Positions 1 to 8,700 of a stretch of DNA of 16,469 bases are shown here, one piece after another. Where the stretch lies: NCBI GenBank assembly GCA_017552495.1, contig JAFZPW010000160.1, forward strand, positions 1 to 16,469, in the 5' to 3' direction. The notes under the pieces were generated by a model. The model searched no databases. It saw nothing but the letters and a program-made list of their open reading frames with translations, and was not told the origin of the DNA. Source of the DNA: Clostridia bacterium. GTDB taxonomy: Bacteria > Bacillota > Clostridia > Oscillospirales > Butyricicoccaceae. Each line of letters opens with the position of its first letter. Position 1 is the stretch's first letter. A program made the translations under genes and the position numbers.

Positions 1-490
1 CATCAACAACGCCGGCATTACCCGCGACGCGCTGACCCGCAAAATGACCGACGAGCAATGGGATCTGGTGGTGGACGTGGACCTGAAGGGCGTCTTCAAT
101 CTGACCCGCTGGGTGGGCCCCCTGATGGAAGAAAACGGCGGCGGCAGCATCGTCAGCATTTCCTCCGTGGTGGGCGAGTTCGGCAACATCGGCCAAGCCA
201 ACTATGCCGCAGCCAAGGCGGGCGTCATCGGCCTGACCAAGACGTGGGCCAAGGAATTCGCGCGCAAGGGCGTTCCCGTCCGGGTCAACTGCATCACGCC
301 CGGCTACACGATGACCGACATTCTCAAAACTGTTCCGCAGGATCTGCTGGACCGATTCGCAAAAATGACCATGCTGGGCCGGCTGGGACAGCCGGAAGAA
401 ATTGCGAAGGCCGCGCTCTTCCTTGCCAGTGAGGACGCTTCCTATATCACCGGACACGTCCTGTCAGTCAACGGCGGTATGCGGCTTTGA
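1..490 (+). CDS. SDR-family oxidoreductase, FabG-like (5' partial)
   Basis: This is the C-terminal 162 codons of a short-chain dehydrogenase/reductase; the frame is open from base 2 and the start lies left of the window. The visible part begins with the NNAGITRD motif of FabG-type enzymes. It then shows the catalytic Ser in SISSVVG, the YxxxK pair in NYAAAKAG, and the C-terminal ITGHVLSVNGG motif that ends most 3-oxoacyl-ACP/CoA reductases. The Rossmann glycine motif is not visible because that part is missing. Such enzymes reduce or oxidise a 3-oxo/3-hydroxy group with NAD(P)H. Being first in an operon with a transporter and a CoA-transferase, it more likely acts on a CoA-linked or free catabolic intermediate than in fatty-acid synthesis. 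That role is inference; the family call is firm. Confidence 0.93.
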   Translation, partial: INNAGITRDALTRKMTDEQWDLVVDVDLKGVFNLTRWVGPLMEENGGGSIVSISSVVGEFGNIGQANYAAAKAGVIGLTKTWAKEFARKGVPVRVNCITPGYTMTDILKTVPQDLLDRFAKMTMLGRLGQPEEIAKAALFLASEDASYITGHVLSVNGGMRL

Positions 491-507
491 TGTGCCGGAG
501 ATATGCC

Positions 508-1527
508 ATGGATCATGTAGGAATTGTCGGAACGGGCGTCTATCTGCCCGAGACCGTTATGACCGCCAGAGAAATCTCCGACGCCACCGAGGGCGCGTGG
601 AGCGAGGAGGCGGTAAAAGAAAAACTGGGCATCCGTCAGAAATACATTGCCGGGCCGCAGGACGGAACGCAGGAAATGGGCGCCAGAGCAGCCCTGAAAT
701 GTCTGGAAAAAACCGGCGTGGATCCGCTGGAAATCGATCTGATCCTCTGCATGGGCGAGGAGTGGAAGGAATATCCGCTGACCACCTCTGCGCTTTATAT
801 TCAGGATCGCATCGGCGCTGTCAACGCATGGGGCATTGATGTGCAGAACCGCTGCTGCACCTGTGTTTCGGCCATGAAGATCGCCCGGGATATGATTCTT
901 GCCGACGATACGATCAACACCGTCCTTATCGCCGGCGGCTACCGGAACGGGGACTTTGTGGATTACCGGGACAATGATATGTCCATGATGTACAATCTCT
1001 CCTCCGGCGGCGGCGCGATCCTGCTCCGGCGCAACCACGGGAAAAACGTTCTTCTGGGGAGCCGCATTCTTTCCGACGGCTCGCTTTCCAGGACGGCCGG
1101 CGTAGAGATCGGCGGCATCGCCCATCCTTTTACGCCGGAAAATGTGGAGGAGGGCTATCGCTCGCTCCGCCTGATGGACGCAAAAAAAATGAAGGATCGG
1201 CTCAACGTGGTTTCCATGCCCAATTGGTATCGCTGCATTGACGAGAGTCTGGAGCAGGCCGGTCTTCAGCGAAAGGACATCCATTATCTGGATATCCTGC
1301 ACATCAAGCGCTCGGGGCATTTGGCCATGCTGGCCGCGCTGGGTCTCACAGAGGAGAACTCCGTCTATCTGGAGGATTACGGACATATCGGTCAGGTGGA
1401 TCAGATCCTCTCTCTGGAGCTGGCGCTGGAACAGGGGAAGGTCAGAGATGGGAGCGTCATCTGCATGATCGCCGCCGGGATCGGCTATGTTTGGGCGGCC
1501 AATATTGTCCGATGGGGTGAGGCGTAA
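508..1527 (+). CDS. KAS III / thiolase-fold enzyme (FabH-like)
   Basis: A 339-residue thiolase-superfamily protein, close to FabH length. ATG 508 is chosen because GGAG lies 7 bases upstream and the protein then starts DHVGIVGTGVYLPE, the usual KAS III beginning. TTG 487 and ATG 490 are in-frame alternatives that overlap the SDR stop. The nucleophile is probably Cys116 in DVQNRCCTCVSAM, aligned by eye with the FabH active-site Cys; Cys117 and Cys119 are close by. His265 (LHIKRSGH) sits where FabH has its HQAN histidine. The FabH Asn of the GN motif appears to be His293 (YGHIGQVD). Family members condense or cleave acyl-thioesters. The changed Asn and operon context suggest it is not housekeeping FabH. 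The exact reaction is unknown. Confidence 0.85.
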   Translation: MDHVGIVGTGVYLPETVMTAREISDATEGAWSEEAVKEKLGIRQKYIAGPQDGTQEMGARAALKCLEKTGVDPLEIDLILCMGEEWKEYPLTTSALYIQDRIGAVNAWGIDVQNRCCTCVSAMKIARDMILADDTINTVLIAGGYRNGDFVDYRDNDMSMMYNLSSGGGAILLRRNHGKNVLLGSRILSDGSLSRTAGVEIGGIAHPFTPENVEEGYRSLRLMDAKKMKDRLNVVSMPNWYRCIDESLEQAGLQRKDIHYLDILHIKRSGHLAMLAALGLTEENSVYLEDYGHIGQVDQILSLELALEQGKVRDGSVICMIAAGIGYVWAANIVRWGEA

Positions 1528-2462
1528 TGTTCGCAGCCTTCGTTTCCATGCTCTGCGGATCCCTGCTCAATATCTGCATCACCGGACTTTCGGCTTTTGC
1601 GGTGACGCTGATCTTCAAAACCTCCACCACCACCAATTTTGCACAGGGCTCCATTGCCACGCTGGGTTGTTATGTGACGGCGGAACTTTTCCGGAAAGCG
1701 GGGGTTCCCGTCTGGCTAGGGCTTTTTCCCGGCCTTTTGACCGGTCTTTTGTGTGGGCTTCTGGTGGATATTATCATCTTTCGGCGGGGAAAAAACGTCA
1801 ATCCCGTGGGCAAACAGATCATCACCATGGGGTTGGTTTCCATCATCTTCGGCGGGATCCCGCTGCTCTTTGGCAATCCGGAATCCATTCCCTTCGAGCC
1901 GTTTTACAACGCCCTTGCGGCGGGAAAGGCGCCCAATCTTTTTGTTCCCTTTGCCGGGGGCGAGTTGGTCGTCACCAAGCACGCGCTGATCTGCCTGGCA
2001 ATCACCGCCGTAGTACTGGGAACGCTTTTCGCGCTGCTTCGCTTCAGCAAATGGGGGCTGGCCGTTCGCGCCACCGCCTCCAATGAATATACCGCCCAAT
2101 TGATGGGGATCAACTCCCACTCGGTGACGGCGGTCTCCTGGGCGCTGGCGGGCGCGTTGGGCGTTTTGGCGGCCGTTATGTACGCCGGAGGCGGCGCCAA
2201 GATCGGCGTCAGCTTCATGACTACCATTCAGGTCAACGCCTTCCTCGCGGGGATCCTCGGCGGATTTTCCACCTTTCACGGACCGGTGGCGGGCGCGGTC
2301 TGCATCCAGCTCACCGCAAGCTGCGTGGGATTTTTGGCTAACATTCCGGGACTTTCGGGCATCACCCGGTGGAATATGGTCATTGTCTACGCCCTGATGC
2401 TGGTGGTCATCCTCATCCGGCCGCAAGGACTGATGGGCAAGCCTGTCATGAAAAAAGTATAG
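1527..2462 (+). CDS. livH: Branched-chain amino-acid-type ABC transporter permease (LivH family)
   Basis: A 311-residue integral membrane protein, similar in length to E. coli LivH. It has about eight hydrophobic segments. Family features include the N-terminal TTTNFAQGSIATLGCYV stretch and the cytoplasmic loop MGINSHSVTAVSWALAGALG, which contacts the ATPase. The C-terminal LVVILIRPQGLMG is typical of Liv permeases. Its ATG overlaps the stop of the upstream enzyme gene (TAATG), so translation is probably coupled. It would form the membrane channel with LivM. HAAT-family importers move not only Leu/Ile/Val but also amides, urea, aromatic and aliphatic carboxylates, so the name states the family, not the substrate. 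Confidence 0.93.
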   Translation: MFAAFVSMLCGSLLNICITGLSAFAVTLIFKTSTTTNFAQGSIATLGCYVTAELFRKAGVPVWLGLFPGLLTGLLCGLLVDIIIFRRGKNVNPVGKQIITMGLVSIIFGGIPLLFGNPESIPFEPFYNALAAGKAPNLFVPFAGGELVVTKHALICLAITAVVLGTLFALLRFSKWGLAVRATASNEYTAQLMGINSHSVTAVSWALAGALGVLAAVMYAGGGAKIGVSFMTTIQVNAFLAGILGGFSTFHGPVAGAVCIQLTASCVGFLANIPGLSGITRWNMVIVYALMLVVILIRPQGLMGKPVMKKV

Positions 2463-2471
2463 GGGGGCCGT

Positions 2472-3494
2472 ATGACAAAAGAAAACGGAATCCTCAAAGG
2501 AGCCCTGCGGAAGCCGCCTGTTCAAACCGCGCTGTTTTTCGCCGTCATGGTCGGACTTCCGGTTCTTTCAGAGCGGGGGCTTTTGCCCCATTCTTTCGTA
2601 TACGCTTTGGGCAACACGCTGATTTATGCCATTATCGCCATCGGCTTTTGCCTTCTGCTGGGCTACGCCGGTCTGGCGTCGCTTGGAACGGCGGGCTTTA
2701 TCGGCATCGGCGCTTATACGGCCTATTTTGTCATGCAGCAGCTTGAACTGCCTTTCATCGCCGCTTTTTTGGCCACGCTGCTGCTTTCGATCCTTCTGGG
2801 TGTTGTGGTGGGCTTTATCTCTTTGCGGATCGAAGGCATTTATCTGGCCATTATGACGTTGGGGCTGTCCGAAACCATTCGCAACCTGCTCATGGCGCTC
2901 AAGCCCACCATTAAGATTGAACTGGAGCATGTGCGGCTGTTCGGCGTGCAGCTCGGAGACCGGGGAAGCTATTATCTCATTTTGATCGTCTTTTCCGTTC
3001 TGATGCTGCTGACCGCCAGTCTGATCCACACCCCAACAGGCCGGGCCATTCTTGCCATGAAAAACTCTGCTTCTGCCGCGCAAGCCATGGGGATCTCGCT
3101 GATGAAATACCGGCTCCTGGCTTTTGTCATCGCCACGGTATTTGCCGCGCTGGGCGGGATGCTCTATATGCTCCATGTCCGGACAATGACCACGGCCACC
3201 TCTACGCTGCTGACGCTGACCACGTCGCTCAACATTTTGGGCGCGGTCATCATCGGCGGAGCGAAAAGCCTGTGGGGAAGCACCTTCGGCGTCTTTATGA
3301 TCTACGGCATCCAGTCGATGTTTCTCAGCAAGATCATATTTTTCCAGAAAAATCCCGCGTTTATCACCATGATTACCGGTCTTTTGATTATTTTGGTGGT
3401 TATGTTTTTCCCCGGCGGCTTTGCCCAGATCGCCGCGCAGCTCAGGCTTTGGCTCAAGGGCAGGCTGCTGAAAAGAAAGGGGGGCGGCGTATGA
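2472..3494 (+). CDS. livM: Branched-chain amino-acid-type ABC transporter permease (LivM family)
   Basis: A 340-residue membrane permease and partner of the preceding LivH. It begins after a 9-base gap with a G-rich ribosome site (AGGGGGG). The family stretch LLLGYAGLASLGTAGFIGIGAYTAY is seen around residue 60-85, split here as GYAGLASLG and GIGAYTAY. GIYLAIMTLGLSE lies in the middle, and the ATPase-contacting loop SAAQAMGISLMKYRL is followed by LAFVIATVFAALGGMLY. The C-terminal VVMFFPGGFAQI is also typical. The last bases (GTATGA) overlap the LivG start by 4 nt. It acts in the cytoplasmic membrane as half of the translocation pore. Confidence 0.93.
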   Translation: MTKENGILKGALRKPPVQTALFFAVMVGLPVLSERGLLPHSFVYALGNTLIYAIIAIGFCLLLGYAGLASLGTAGFIGIGAYTAYFVMQQLELPFIAAFLATLLLSILLGVVVGFISLRIEGIYLAIMTLGLSETIRNLLMALKPTIKIELEHVRLFGVQLGDRGSYYLILIVFSVLMLLTASLIHTPTGRAILAMKNSASAAQAMGISLMKYRLLAFVIATVFAALGGMLYMLHVRTMTTATSTLLTLTTSLNILGAVIIGGAKSLWGSTFGVFMIYGIQSMFLSKIIFFQKNPAFITMITGLLIILVVMFFPGGFAQIAAQLRLWLKGRLLKRKGGGV

Positions 3495-4333
3495 AAGGCA
3501 ACGCGTTCTCTTTCCGGGACGAGGCGCCCGCGCCGGCGCAAAACCCGCTTTTGCGGGTAGAGAATCTCTGTATGTACTTCGGCGGCGTGCGGGCGGTGGA
3601 CGGCCTTTCTTTTCAGGTGAAAAAGGGCGAAATCTTCGGACTCATCGGGCCAAACGGCGCGGGAAAGACCACCGTTTTTAACTGTATCACCCGGTTTTAT
3701 CCGCCTACCGCCGGACAGATCTTTTTTGAAAACGCCGAAGGCCGCGTGATCCCGCTTCATCGGGAAAAGGTTCACAACGTGATCCGGCAGGGTGTGGTGC
3801 GAACGTTTCAAAACGTGGAGGTCATCCGGGAGATCACCGTTCTGGAAAATCTTCTCGTTGCAGGGCACAGACAATACCGCTGCTCCATCGCGGCCCAGGC
3901 GCTCCATCTTCCCGCTTTGCGGCGCGAAGAGGCGGCCGTCCGGGAAAAGGCGCTGGCTGTTTTGGAGTTTATGGGGCTTTCCGCTTATCGGGATCGCTAC
4001 GCCATGGGGCTGCCTTACGGCATTTTGAAAAAGCTCGAAATCGCCAGGACCCTGATGTGCCGTCCGCGGCTCATCATCTTGGACGAGCCGGCTGCCGGCC
4101 TCAATGACGCAGAGACCGCTGAACTGGCAGAACTCATTCGCCGCATCCGGGCGGAATACGACTGCACCATCCTTCTGGTGGAGCACGATATGGGCCTGAT
4201 AATGGATATTTGTGATACCGTCTGCGTTATCTCTTTCGGACGGCTTCTGGCCATCGGAACGCCGGAAGAGATTCAACGGGACGAGGGTGTCCGAACGGCT
4301 TATCTCGGCAACCGAAAAAGCGGGGAGGTGTGA
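3491..4333 (+). CDS. livG: ABC transporter ATP-binding protein (LivG family)
   Basis: A 280-residue ATPase of the Liv/HAAT importer. ATG 3491 is chosen because it overlaps the LivM stop (ATGA) and follows a GGGGCGGCG purine-rich stretch; the frame is open further upstream but that part overlaps LivM. Motifs are Walker A GPNGAGKTT, the Q-loop region VVRTFQNVEV, Walker B LIILDEPAAGLN and switch His in LLVEHDMGLIMD. The signature loop reads LPYGILKKLEIAR instead of the usual L(S/A)YGQQR-LEIAR, so two signature positions are unusual. A roughly 18-residue Ala/Pro-rich N-terminal extension precedes the ATPase core. It pairs with LivF to power uptake. Confidence 0.93.
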   Translation: MKGNAFSFRDEAPAPAQNPLLRVENLCMYFGGVRAVDGLSFQVKKGEIFGLIGPNGAGKTTVFNCITRFYPPTAGQIFFENAEGRVIPLHREKVHNVIRQGVVRTFQNVEVIREITVLENLLVAGHRQYRCSIAAQALHLPALRREEAAVREKALAVLEFMGLSAYRDRYAMGLPYGILKKLEIARTLMCRPRLIILDEPAAGLNDAETAELAELIRRIRAEYDCTILLVEHDMGLIMDICDTVCVISFGRLLAIGTPEEIQRDEGVRTAYLGNRKSGEV

Positions 4334-4335
4334 CG

Positions 4336-5073
4336 ATGGCATTGCTGGAAGTTCGCGGACTTACTGTTTCCTATGGGCCGATTCTGGCTGTCCGCGGTAT
4401 CGATCTGGATGTTCCCCAGGGGCAGATCGTGGCTCTTTTGGGTGCCAACGGCGCCGGCAAGAGTTCGACTCTGCGCGCCATCTGCGGCGCGGCTCCCTCG
4501 GCGGGCGGGACGATCACTCTTGACGGAAAGCCCCTGCGGCGGAAACCCTTTGAGGTCGTACGGCAGGGAATTGCCATGTCTCCCGAAGGCAGATTGATTT
4601 TTTACGGGCTTACCGTGGAAGAAAATCTCAAAGCCGGCGCTTACACGCAAAAGGATCGCACCGCCGTTTCTGCGGGCATAGAGCGGGTGTATGGAATGTT
4701 TCCCATCCTCAGGGAGCGTCGGCGGCAGCAGGCGAGCACCCTGTCCGGCGGCGAACAGCAAATGCTGGCCATCGGCCGGGCGCTTATGAGTTCCCCCCGG
4801 ATCCTTTTGCTGGACGAGCCCTCTCTCGGCCTGGCGCCGCTGATCGTCGAGACCATTTTCGACACCCTCCAGGCGATTCGAGACGAGGGGACCACCATCC
4901 TCCTCGTAGAGCAGAACGCTCTGATGACGCTGGAGCGGGCCGATTACGCCTATGTTATGGAACTGGGCAAGGTCAGCATCCACGGCCCCGCTTCGGAACT
5001 GCTCCGGGATGAACGCCTCATCGAGGCCTATCTCGGAGGAAAAAATCGCAAACATCCACAGAACAACAGATAA
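4336..5073 (+). CDS. livF: ABC transporter ATP-binding protein (LivF family)
   Basis: A 245-residue ATPase, the second motor subunit of the importer. ATG 4336 is chosen because GGGGAGG ends 7 bases before it; GTG 4330 is an in-frame alternative that overlaps the LivG stop. It has Walker A GANGAGKSS, a canonical signature LSGGEQQMLAIGRAL, Walker B ILLLDEPSLGLAP and the switch region LLVEQNALMTLE. The EQNA in place of EHD is normal for LivF. Only two bases separate it from livG. Its length and motif order match the family. Confidence 0.94.
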   Translation: MALLEVRGLTVSYGPILAVRGIDLDVPQGQIVALLGANGAGKSSTLRAICGAAPSAGGTITLDGKPLRRKPFEVVRQGIAMSPEGRLIFYGLTVEENLKAGAYTQKDRTAVSAGIERVYGMFPILRERRRQQASTLSGGEQQMLAIGRALMSSPRILLLDEPSLGLAPLIVETIFDTLQAIRDEGTTILLVEQNALMTLERADYAYVMELGKVSIHGPASELLRDERLIEAYLGGKNRKHPQNNR

Positions 5074-5098
5074 CAAATCATAAAAAAGGAGAGTCTCT

Positions 5099-6481
5099 AT
5101 GAAAAACCGTGTTCTTTCCATCCTGCTGGCAGCCGTCATGATTTTTGCGCTGGCCGCCTGCGCAAAGGAGCCGGTCAATCCGGATCCCGTCAATCCGTCT
5201 CCCGTCGAGCCCGTACAGCCTGGCAAGACAGACACGCCGGAGCCCGCGACGCCTGATGCCCCCGTTGTTCAGGGTGTTACGGCCGACACGATCTACATCG
5301 GCAATACCGCCGCCACCTCCGGCGCCTTTGCCGCCGTTGGCATTCCGTTCAACGCCGGTCTGGAGGCCGCGCTCAAAACCTATAATGATGCAGGCGGCTA
5401 TCAGGGCAAAACGGTGAAGCTGGTCCATTATGACGACGGCTTTGACGCCGCCCAAGGCTTGACCTATACCAAAACGCTGGTAGAAGACGATAAGGTCTTT
5501 GCGCTGGTGGGCCATTTCGGCACCAACACGGTTGGCGCCACGCTGGATTATATCAAGAGCACAGGCGTTCCCATGATGTATGCCGCAACCGGTATCTCCG
5601 AACTTTATCAGGAAGGCGCGTCCGGCAAAGACGCCTGCGTCTTCCCCGTGCAGCCCATTTACGACGCCGAGGGCCGCGTCCTTCTGGCGCGCGCCCTGGC
5701 TTCCGCCGAAAACGGCGCCGGTCTCGGCGGAACCAAAATCGGCGTCCTTGCCACCACCGACGACGCCGGAGCTGGACTTCTGGCGGGCGTCAAGCGGCAG
5801 GCCCGGGAAGGCAGCTTCGACATCCTCTATCAGGAAGTCGATCCCTCCGCCACCGAGTATACCGCCGCGCTCACCATGCTGAAAAACGCCGGCTGCGACG
5901 TGGTCATCGCCTGCATGAACCAGGCCCCCTTCCAAACGGCGCTGGTTTCCATGCGGGATGTCAACTACAACGCGAAGGTCATCACGTCCTATGTTTCGGC
6001 GTCGGCCGCTTTCCTCAACGCGCTGGTGGAACTCGGCGCCGTTACCGAGGATCGTCCGGTTTACGCCACGGCATGGCTGGACGTGACCACCGAACAAGGA
6101 TATAATGAGATGCTGGCCTTTGCCGCCGAGCAGCTCGCCTGGGAAGCGGAAAACGGCATCGCTCCCGCAGACACCTATTCGATCAACTCTTACGCCATGG
6201 CCGGCTATGTGGCAGGAAAGCTCTTCCTGCACGGGCTGCAGGAAGTCGAGGCGCAGGGGCTCGAACTGAATTGGGAGAATTACATTGCCGCCTGCGAAAA
6301 GACGCCCTTCCACATTCCTATGGGCGGCGATATCCGTTATGCCGGCGGCGACCGCCTGGGCGTTACCGCGCTGGCGCTGAACACCGTTTCTCTTACCGTC
6401 AACGAGACCACCGGCATCCGGGATCTGGTGGAGGTTTCTCCCATCCTGTCGCTTGACGACGTTTGGGCTCAGATCCACTAA
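5099..6481 (+). CDS. ABC transporter substrate-binding lipoprotein (LivK / Peripla_BP_6 type)
   Basis: A 460-residue extracytoplasmic solute receptor. It starts after AAAAAAGGAG and has a lipoprotein signal peptide with lipobox ALAAC, predicting lipidation at Cys21. A Pro/Glu-rich linker (about residues 22-55) precedes the type I periplasmic-binding fold, which starts near TIYIGNTAATSG and contains ALVGHFGTNTVGATLDY and GVPMMYAATGISEL. The gene directly follows livF by 25 bases, so it should capture the ligand for this importer. At 460 residues it is longer than classical LivK, which is common in Firmicutes relatives used for non-amino-acid ligands. The ligand cannot be assigned from sequence. 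Confidence 0.92.
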   Translation: MKNRVLSILLAAVMIFALAACAKEPVNPDPVNPSPVEPVQPGKTDTPEPATPDAPVVQGVTADTIYIGNTAATSGAFAAVGIPFNAGLEAALKTYNDAGGYQGKTVKLVHYDDGFDAAQGLTYTKTLVEDDKVFALVGHFGTNTVGATLDYIKSTGVPMMYAATGISELYQEGASGKDACVFPVQPIYDAEGRVLLARALASAENGAGLGGTKIGVLATTDDAGAGLLAGVKRQAREGSFDILYQEVDPSATEYTAALTMLKNAGCDVVIACMNQAPFQTALVSMRDVNYNAKVITSYVSASAAFLNALVELGAVTEDRPVYATAWLDVTTEQGYNEMLAFAAEQLAWEAENGIAPADTYSINSYAMAGYVAGKLFLHGLQEVEAQGLELNWENYIAACEKTPFHIPMGGDIRYAGGDRLGVTALALNTVSLTVNETTGIRDLVEVSPILSLDDVWAQIH

Positions 6482-6514
6482 GGGGCATTTCCCGAAAAGG
6501 CTGGTATCACAAGT

Positions 6515-7819
6515 ATGGGTAAATACATCACCATCGAAGAAGCGCTGGAATTGGTCAAATCGGGCGACTACATCGTCACCGGGCTGGGAGCGGCCGAGGC
6601 GCGTCAGTTTATGACGTTGCTGCACACGGTTGCGCACCGGGTCTCTGATGTGACGGTGACCGACTGCCTCCCTATGGGCGATTATGAATTCTTCCGCAAT
6701 CCGGCGTTTCAGAAAAGTTTTTTCTGTGAGAGCTGGTTTTTTACGCCGGCACTCCGCAAGGCCGCCGAGGGCGGCAGGGCAAGTTTTATTCCCAATCATT
6801 TGCATCTTGCCGCTTTCAAACGTCTTTGCTGGCGTAAGCCGGATATTTATGTGGGCGTCGCTTCTCTGCCCGACCGGCACGGCTATGTTTCTCTTGCCAC
6901 TAGCAATACCTATGAAAAGAAAATGATCGAAAACGCCTCTGTGGTGATTCTGGAGGTCAACCCCAACGCGCCCCGGACGTTCGGCGACGTTCAACTCCAC
7001 ATCGACGACGTGGATTATCTGGTTCCGGTGGATTATCCCATCCCTGAGATCGACGACGTTCCGCCCAGCGAAAAGGATCTGGTGATCGGGCGGCTTATCG
7101 CGGACATGATCCGGGACGGCGACTGCATCCAGCTTGGCATCGGCGGCATTCCCAACGCCGTGGCCGAAAGCCTGATGGATAAAAAGGATCTCGGCGTTCA
7201 TACCGAGATGCTTACCACGGGCATGATGCGTTTGGCAAAGGCGGGCGTCATCAACGGCAAACGCAAGCAGCTCTATCCGGGAAAAATGGTGGCCGCTTTC
7301 ATCATGGGGACCCGGGAACTCTACGATTTCATCGACGACAACCCCGGCGTCATGATTTTGGACGGTTCTCATGTCAATGACCCGCACGTCATCGCGCAAA
7401 ACGACAATCAGGTTTCCATCAATACCACCATCGAGGTGGATATCACCGGACAATGCTGCTCGGAGAGCATCGGCTCGCGGCAGTTCTCCGGCACGGGCGG
7501 TCAGGCCGACACCGCCATCGGCGCGCAGAAATCCAAAAACGGACGCTCCATCATCGCGCTTTACTCTACTGCGATGGTCAAAAATCCCGCCACAGGCCAG
7601 CGGGAGGAAACCTCCAAAATCGTTTGCCAGCTCAAGCCGGGCGCGACGGTTTCCCTTTCCCGCAACGACGTGGATTGGCTGGTTACCGAATACGGAGCCG
7701 TTTCTCTTCGGGGGACGGCGCTGGCCGAACGGGCCCGCAAAATCATCTCGGTGGCCCATCCCAAGTTCCGGCAGCAGCTTACGCAAGAGGCCGTTGCGCT
7801 TGGCATCCTTGCTCCGTGA
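6515..7819 (+). CDS. Acetyl-CoA hydrolase / 4-hydroxybutyrate CoA-transferase family protein
   Basis: A 434-residue class I CoA-transferase of the acetyl-CoA hydrolase/transferase family (Cat1, AbfT type). Key stretches are QLGIGGIPNAV followed by GVHTEML, where Glu231 is the likely catalytic glutamate that forms the CoA-thioester intermediate. GSRQFSGTGGQADTAIGA and the C-terminal VDWLVTEYGAVSLRG are also conserved in the family. It would move CoA from acetyl- or butyryl-CoA to an imported carboxylate. The ribosome site is weak (AAAGG about 14 bases ahead of ATG 6515), unlike its neighbours. Being between a binding protein and two hydrolases, it is the likely activation step of this operon. 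The acid acceptor is unknown. Confidence 0.9.
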   Translation: MGKYITIEEALELVKSGDYIVTGLGAAEARQFMTLLHTVAHRVSDVTVTDCLPMGDYEFFRNPAFQKSFFCESWFFTPALRKAAEGGRASFIPNHLHLAAFKRLCWRKPDIYVGVASLPDRHGYVSLATSNTYEKKMIENASVVILEVNPNAPRTFGDVQLHIDDVDYLVPVDYPIPEIDDVPPSEKDLVIGRLIADMIRDGDCIQLGIGGIPNAVAESLMDKKDLGVHTEMLTTGMMRLAKAGVINGKRKQLYPGKMVAAFIMGTRELYDFIDDNPGVMILDGSHVNDPHVIAQNDNQVSINTTIEVDITGQCCSESIGSRQFSGTGGQADTAIGAQKSKNGRSIIALYSTAMVKNPATGQREETSKIVCQLKPGATVSLSRNDVDWLVTEYGAVSLRGTALAERARKIISVAHPKFRQQLTQEAVALGILAP

Positions 7820-7827
7820 GGCGTTTT

Positions 7828-8664
7828 ATGAACGGCGAATTGATATGCGAGGGCAAGCGGGTCCATTATGAGATACACGGCTCCGGCGAAAGAACCATCC
7901 TGCTGCTCAACGGGCTGATGATGACCACCGCAAGCTGGAAGCCATTCCGCAAAGAGCTTTCCCGCGACAGCACGCTGGTGCTGACAGACTTTTTCGACCA
8001 GGGGCGCAGCGAGCGGCTGCCGGACGGTTATACGCATTCCGTTCAGGTCGCGCTGGTGGAGGCGGTGGCGCAGGAACTGGAGCGCCGGCATGGCCGGAGC
8101 CGCTTTGCGCTGGCCGGGCTTTCTTACGGCGGAGAGATCGCCATTCAATATACGCTGGCTTATCCGCAAAGGGTGCGGCGACTGATTTTGGCAAATACCG
8201 CCGGACGAACTTCCTCCTGGCTGCGAACCGTGGGCGAGGGTTGGAATGCCGCAGCCAGAAGCGGCAGCGGGGAGCATTATTATCTCGCCGCCATCCCGGG
8301 GATCTATTCCACCCGCTTTTTTGAGGAACGGGCCGATTGGATGGCAGAGCGGGAGCAGGCGCTGGTGCGCTATTTCTCGCAGCCGGAGGTTTTGGAGCGG
8401 ATGATCCGCCTCACCGACAGTTCCCGGGATTACGATGTTGTCCACCGGCTGGGCGAGATCGCCTGTCCCACGCTGATCCTCTCCGGATCAGAGGATGGGC
8501 TGGTGCCCGTCACAGAGCAGCAGCTCCTCCACGAACGGATCTCCGGCAGCGTCCATGTGACCCTCAACGGCAGCGGTCATGCCAGTATGTACGAGGTTCC
8601 CGACGCCTTTGCGGCATTGGTGGCAGGCTTTGCCGCGCTGGGAGATCAATCCATTTCCATTTAA
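7828..8664 (+). CDS. Alpha/beta-fold hydrolase (first of two)
   Basis: A 278-residue alpha/beta hydrolase. ATG 7828 is used because it lies 8 bases after the CoA-transferase stop with a GTGAGG stretch upstream; the frame is open further upstream but only inside the previous gene. The catalytic triad is visible: Ser99 in GLSYGG, Asp223 in SGSEDGLVP and His251 in GSGHAS. The DFFDQGRSE motif after strand 4 matches the usual D-x-x-G-x-G-x-S region. The oxyanion-hole HG pair of the family is NG here (LLLNGLMMTT). A cap region of about 90 residues lies between the nucleophile and the Asp. It could hydrolyse an ester, lactone, thioester or C-C bond. The substrate is not evident. Confidence 0.88.
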   Translation: MNGELICEGKRVHYEIHGSGERTILLLNGLMMTTASWKPFRKELSRDSTLVLTDFFDQGRSERLPDGYTHSVQVALVEAVAQELERRHGRSRFALAGLSYGGEIAIQYTLAYPQRVRRLILANTAGRTSSWLRTVGEGWNAAARSGSGEHYYLAAIPGIYSTRFFEERADWMAEREQALVRYFSQPEVLERMIRLTDSSRDYDVVHRLGEIACPTLILSGSEDGLVPVTEQQLLHERISGSVHVTLNGSGHASMYEVPDAFAALVAGFAALGDQSISI

Positions 8665-8700
8665 GACGAAGGGCCCCTCCGGCCCGAAAAGGAGATTCTT

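Noticed and set aside
5078..7786. 902-codon open frame on the minus strand
   Set aside because: It is the antisense of the binding protein and CoA-transferase genes; long antisense frames are common in GC-rich genes with this codon use.
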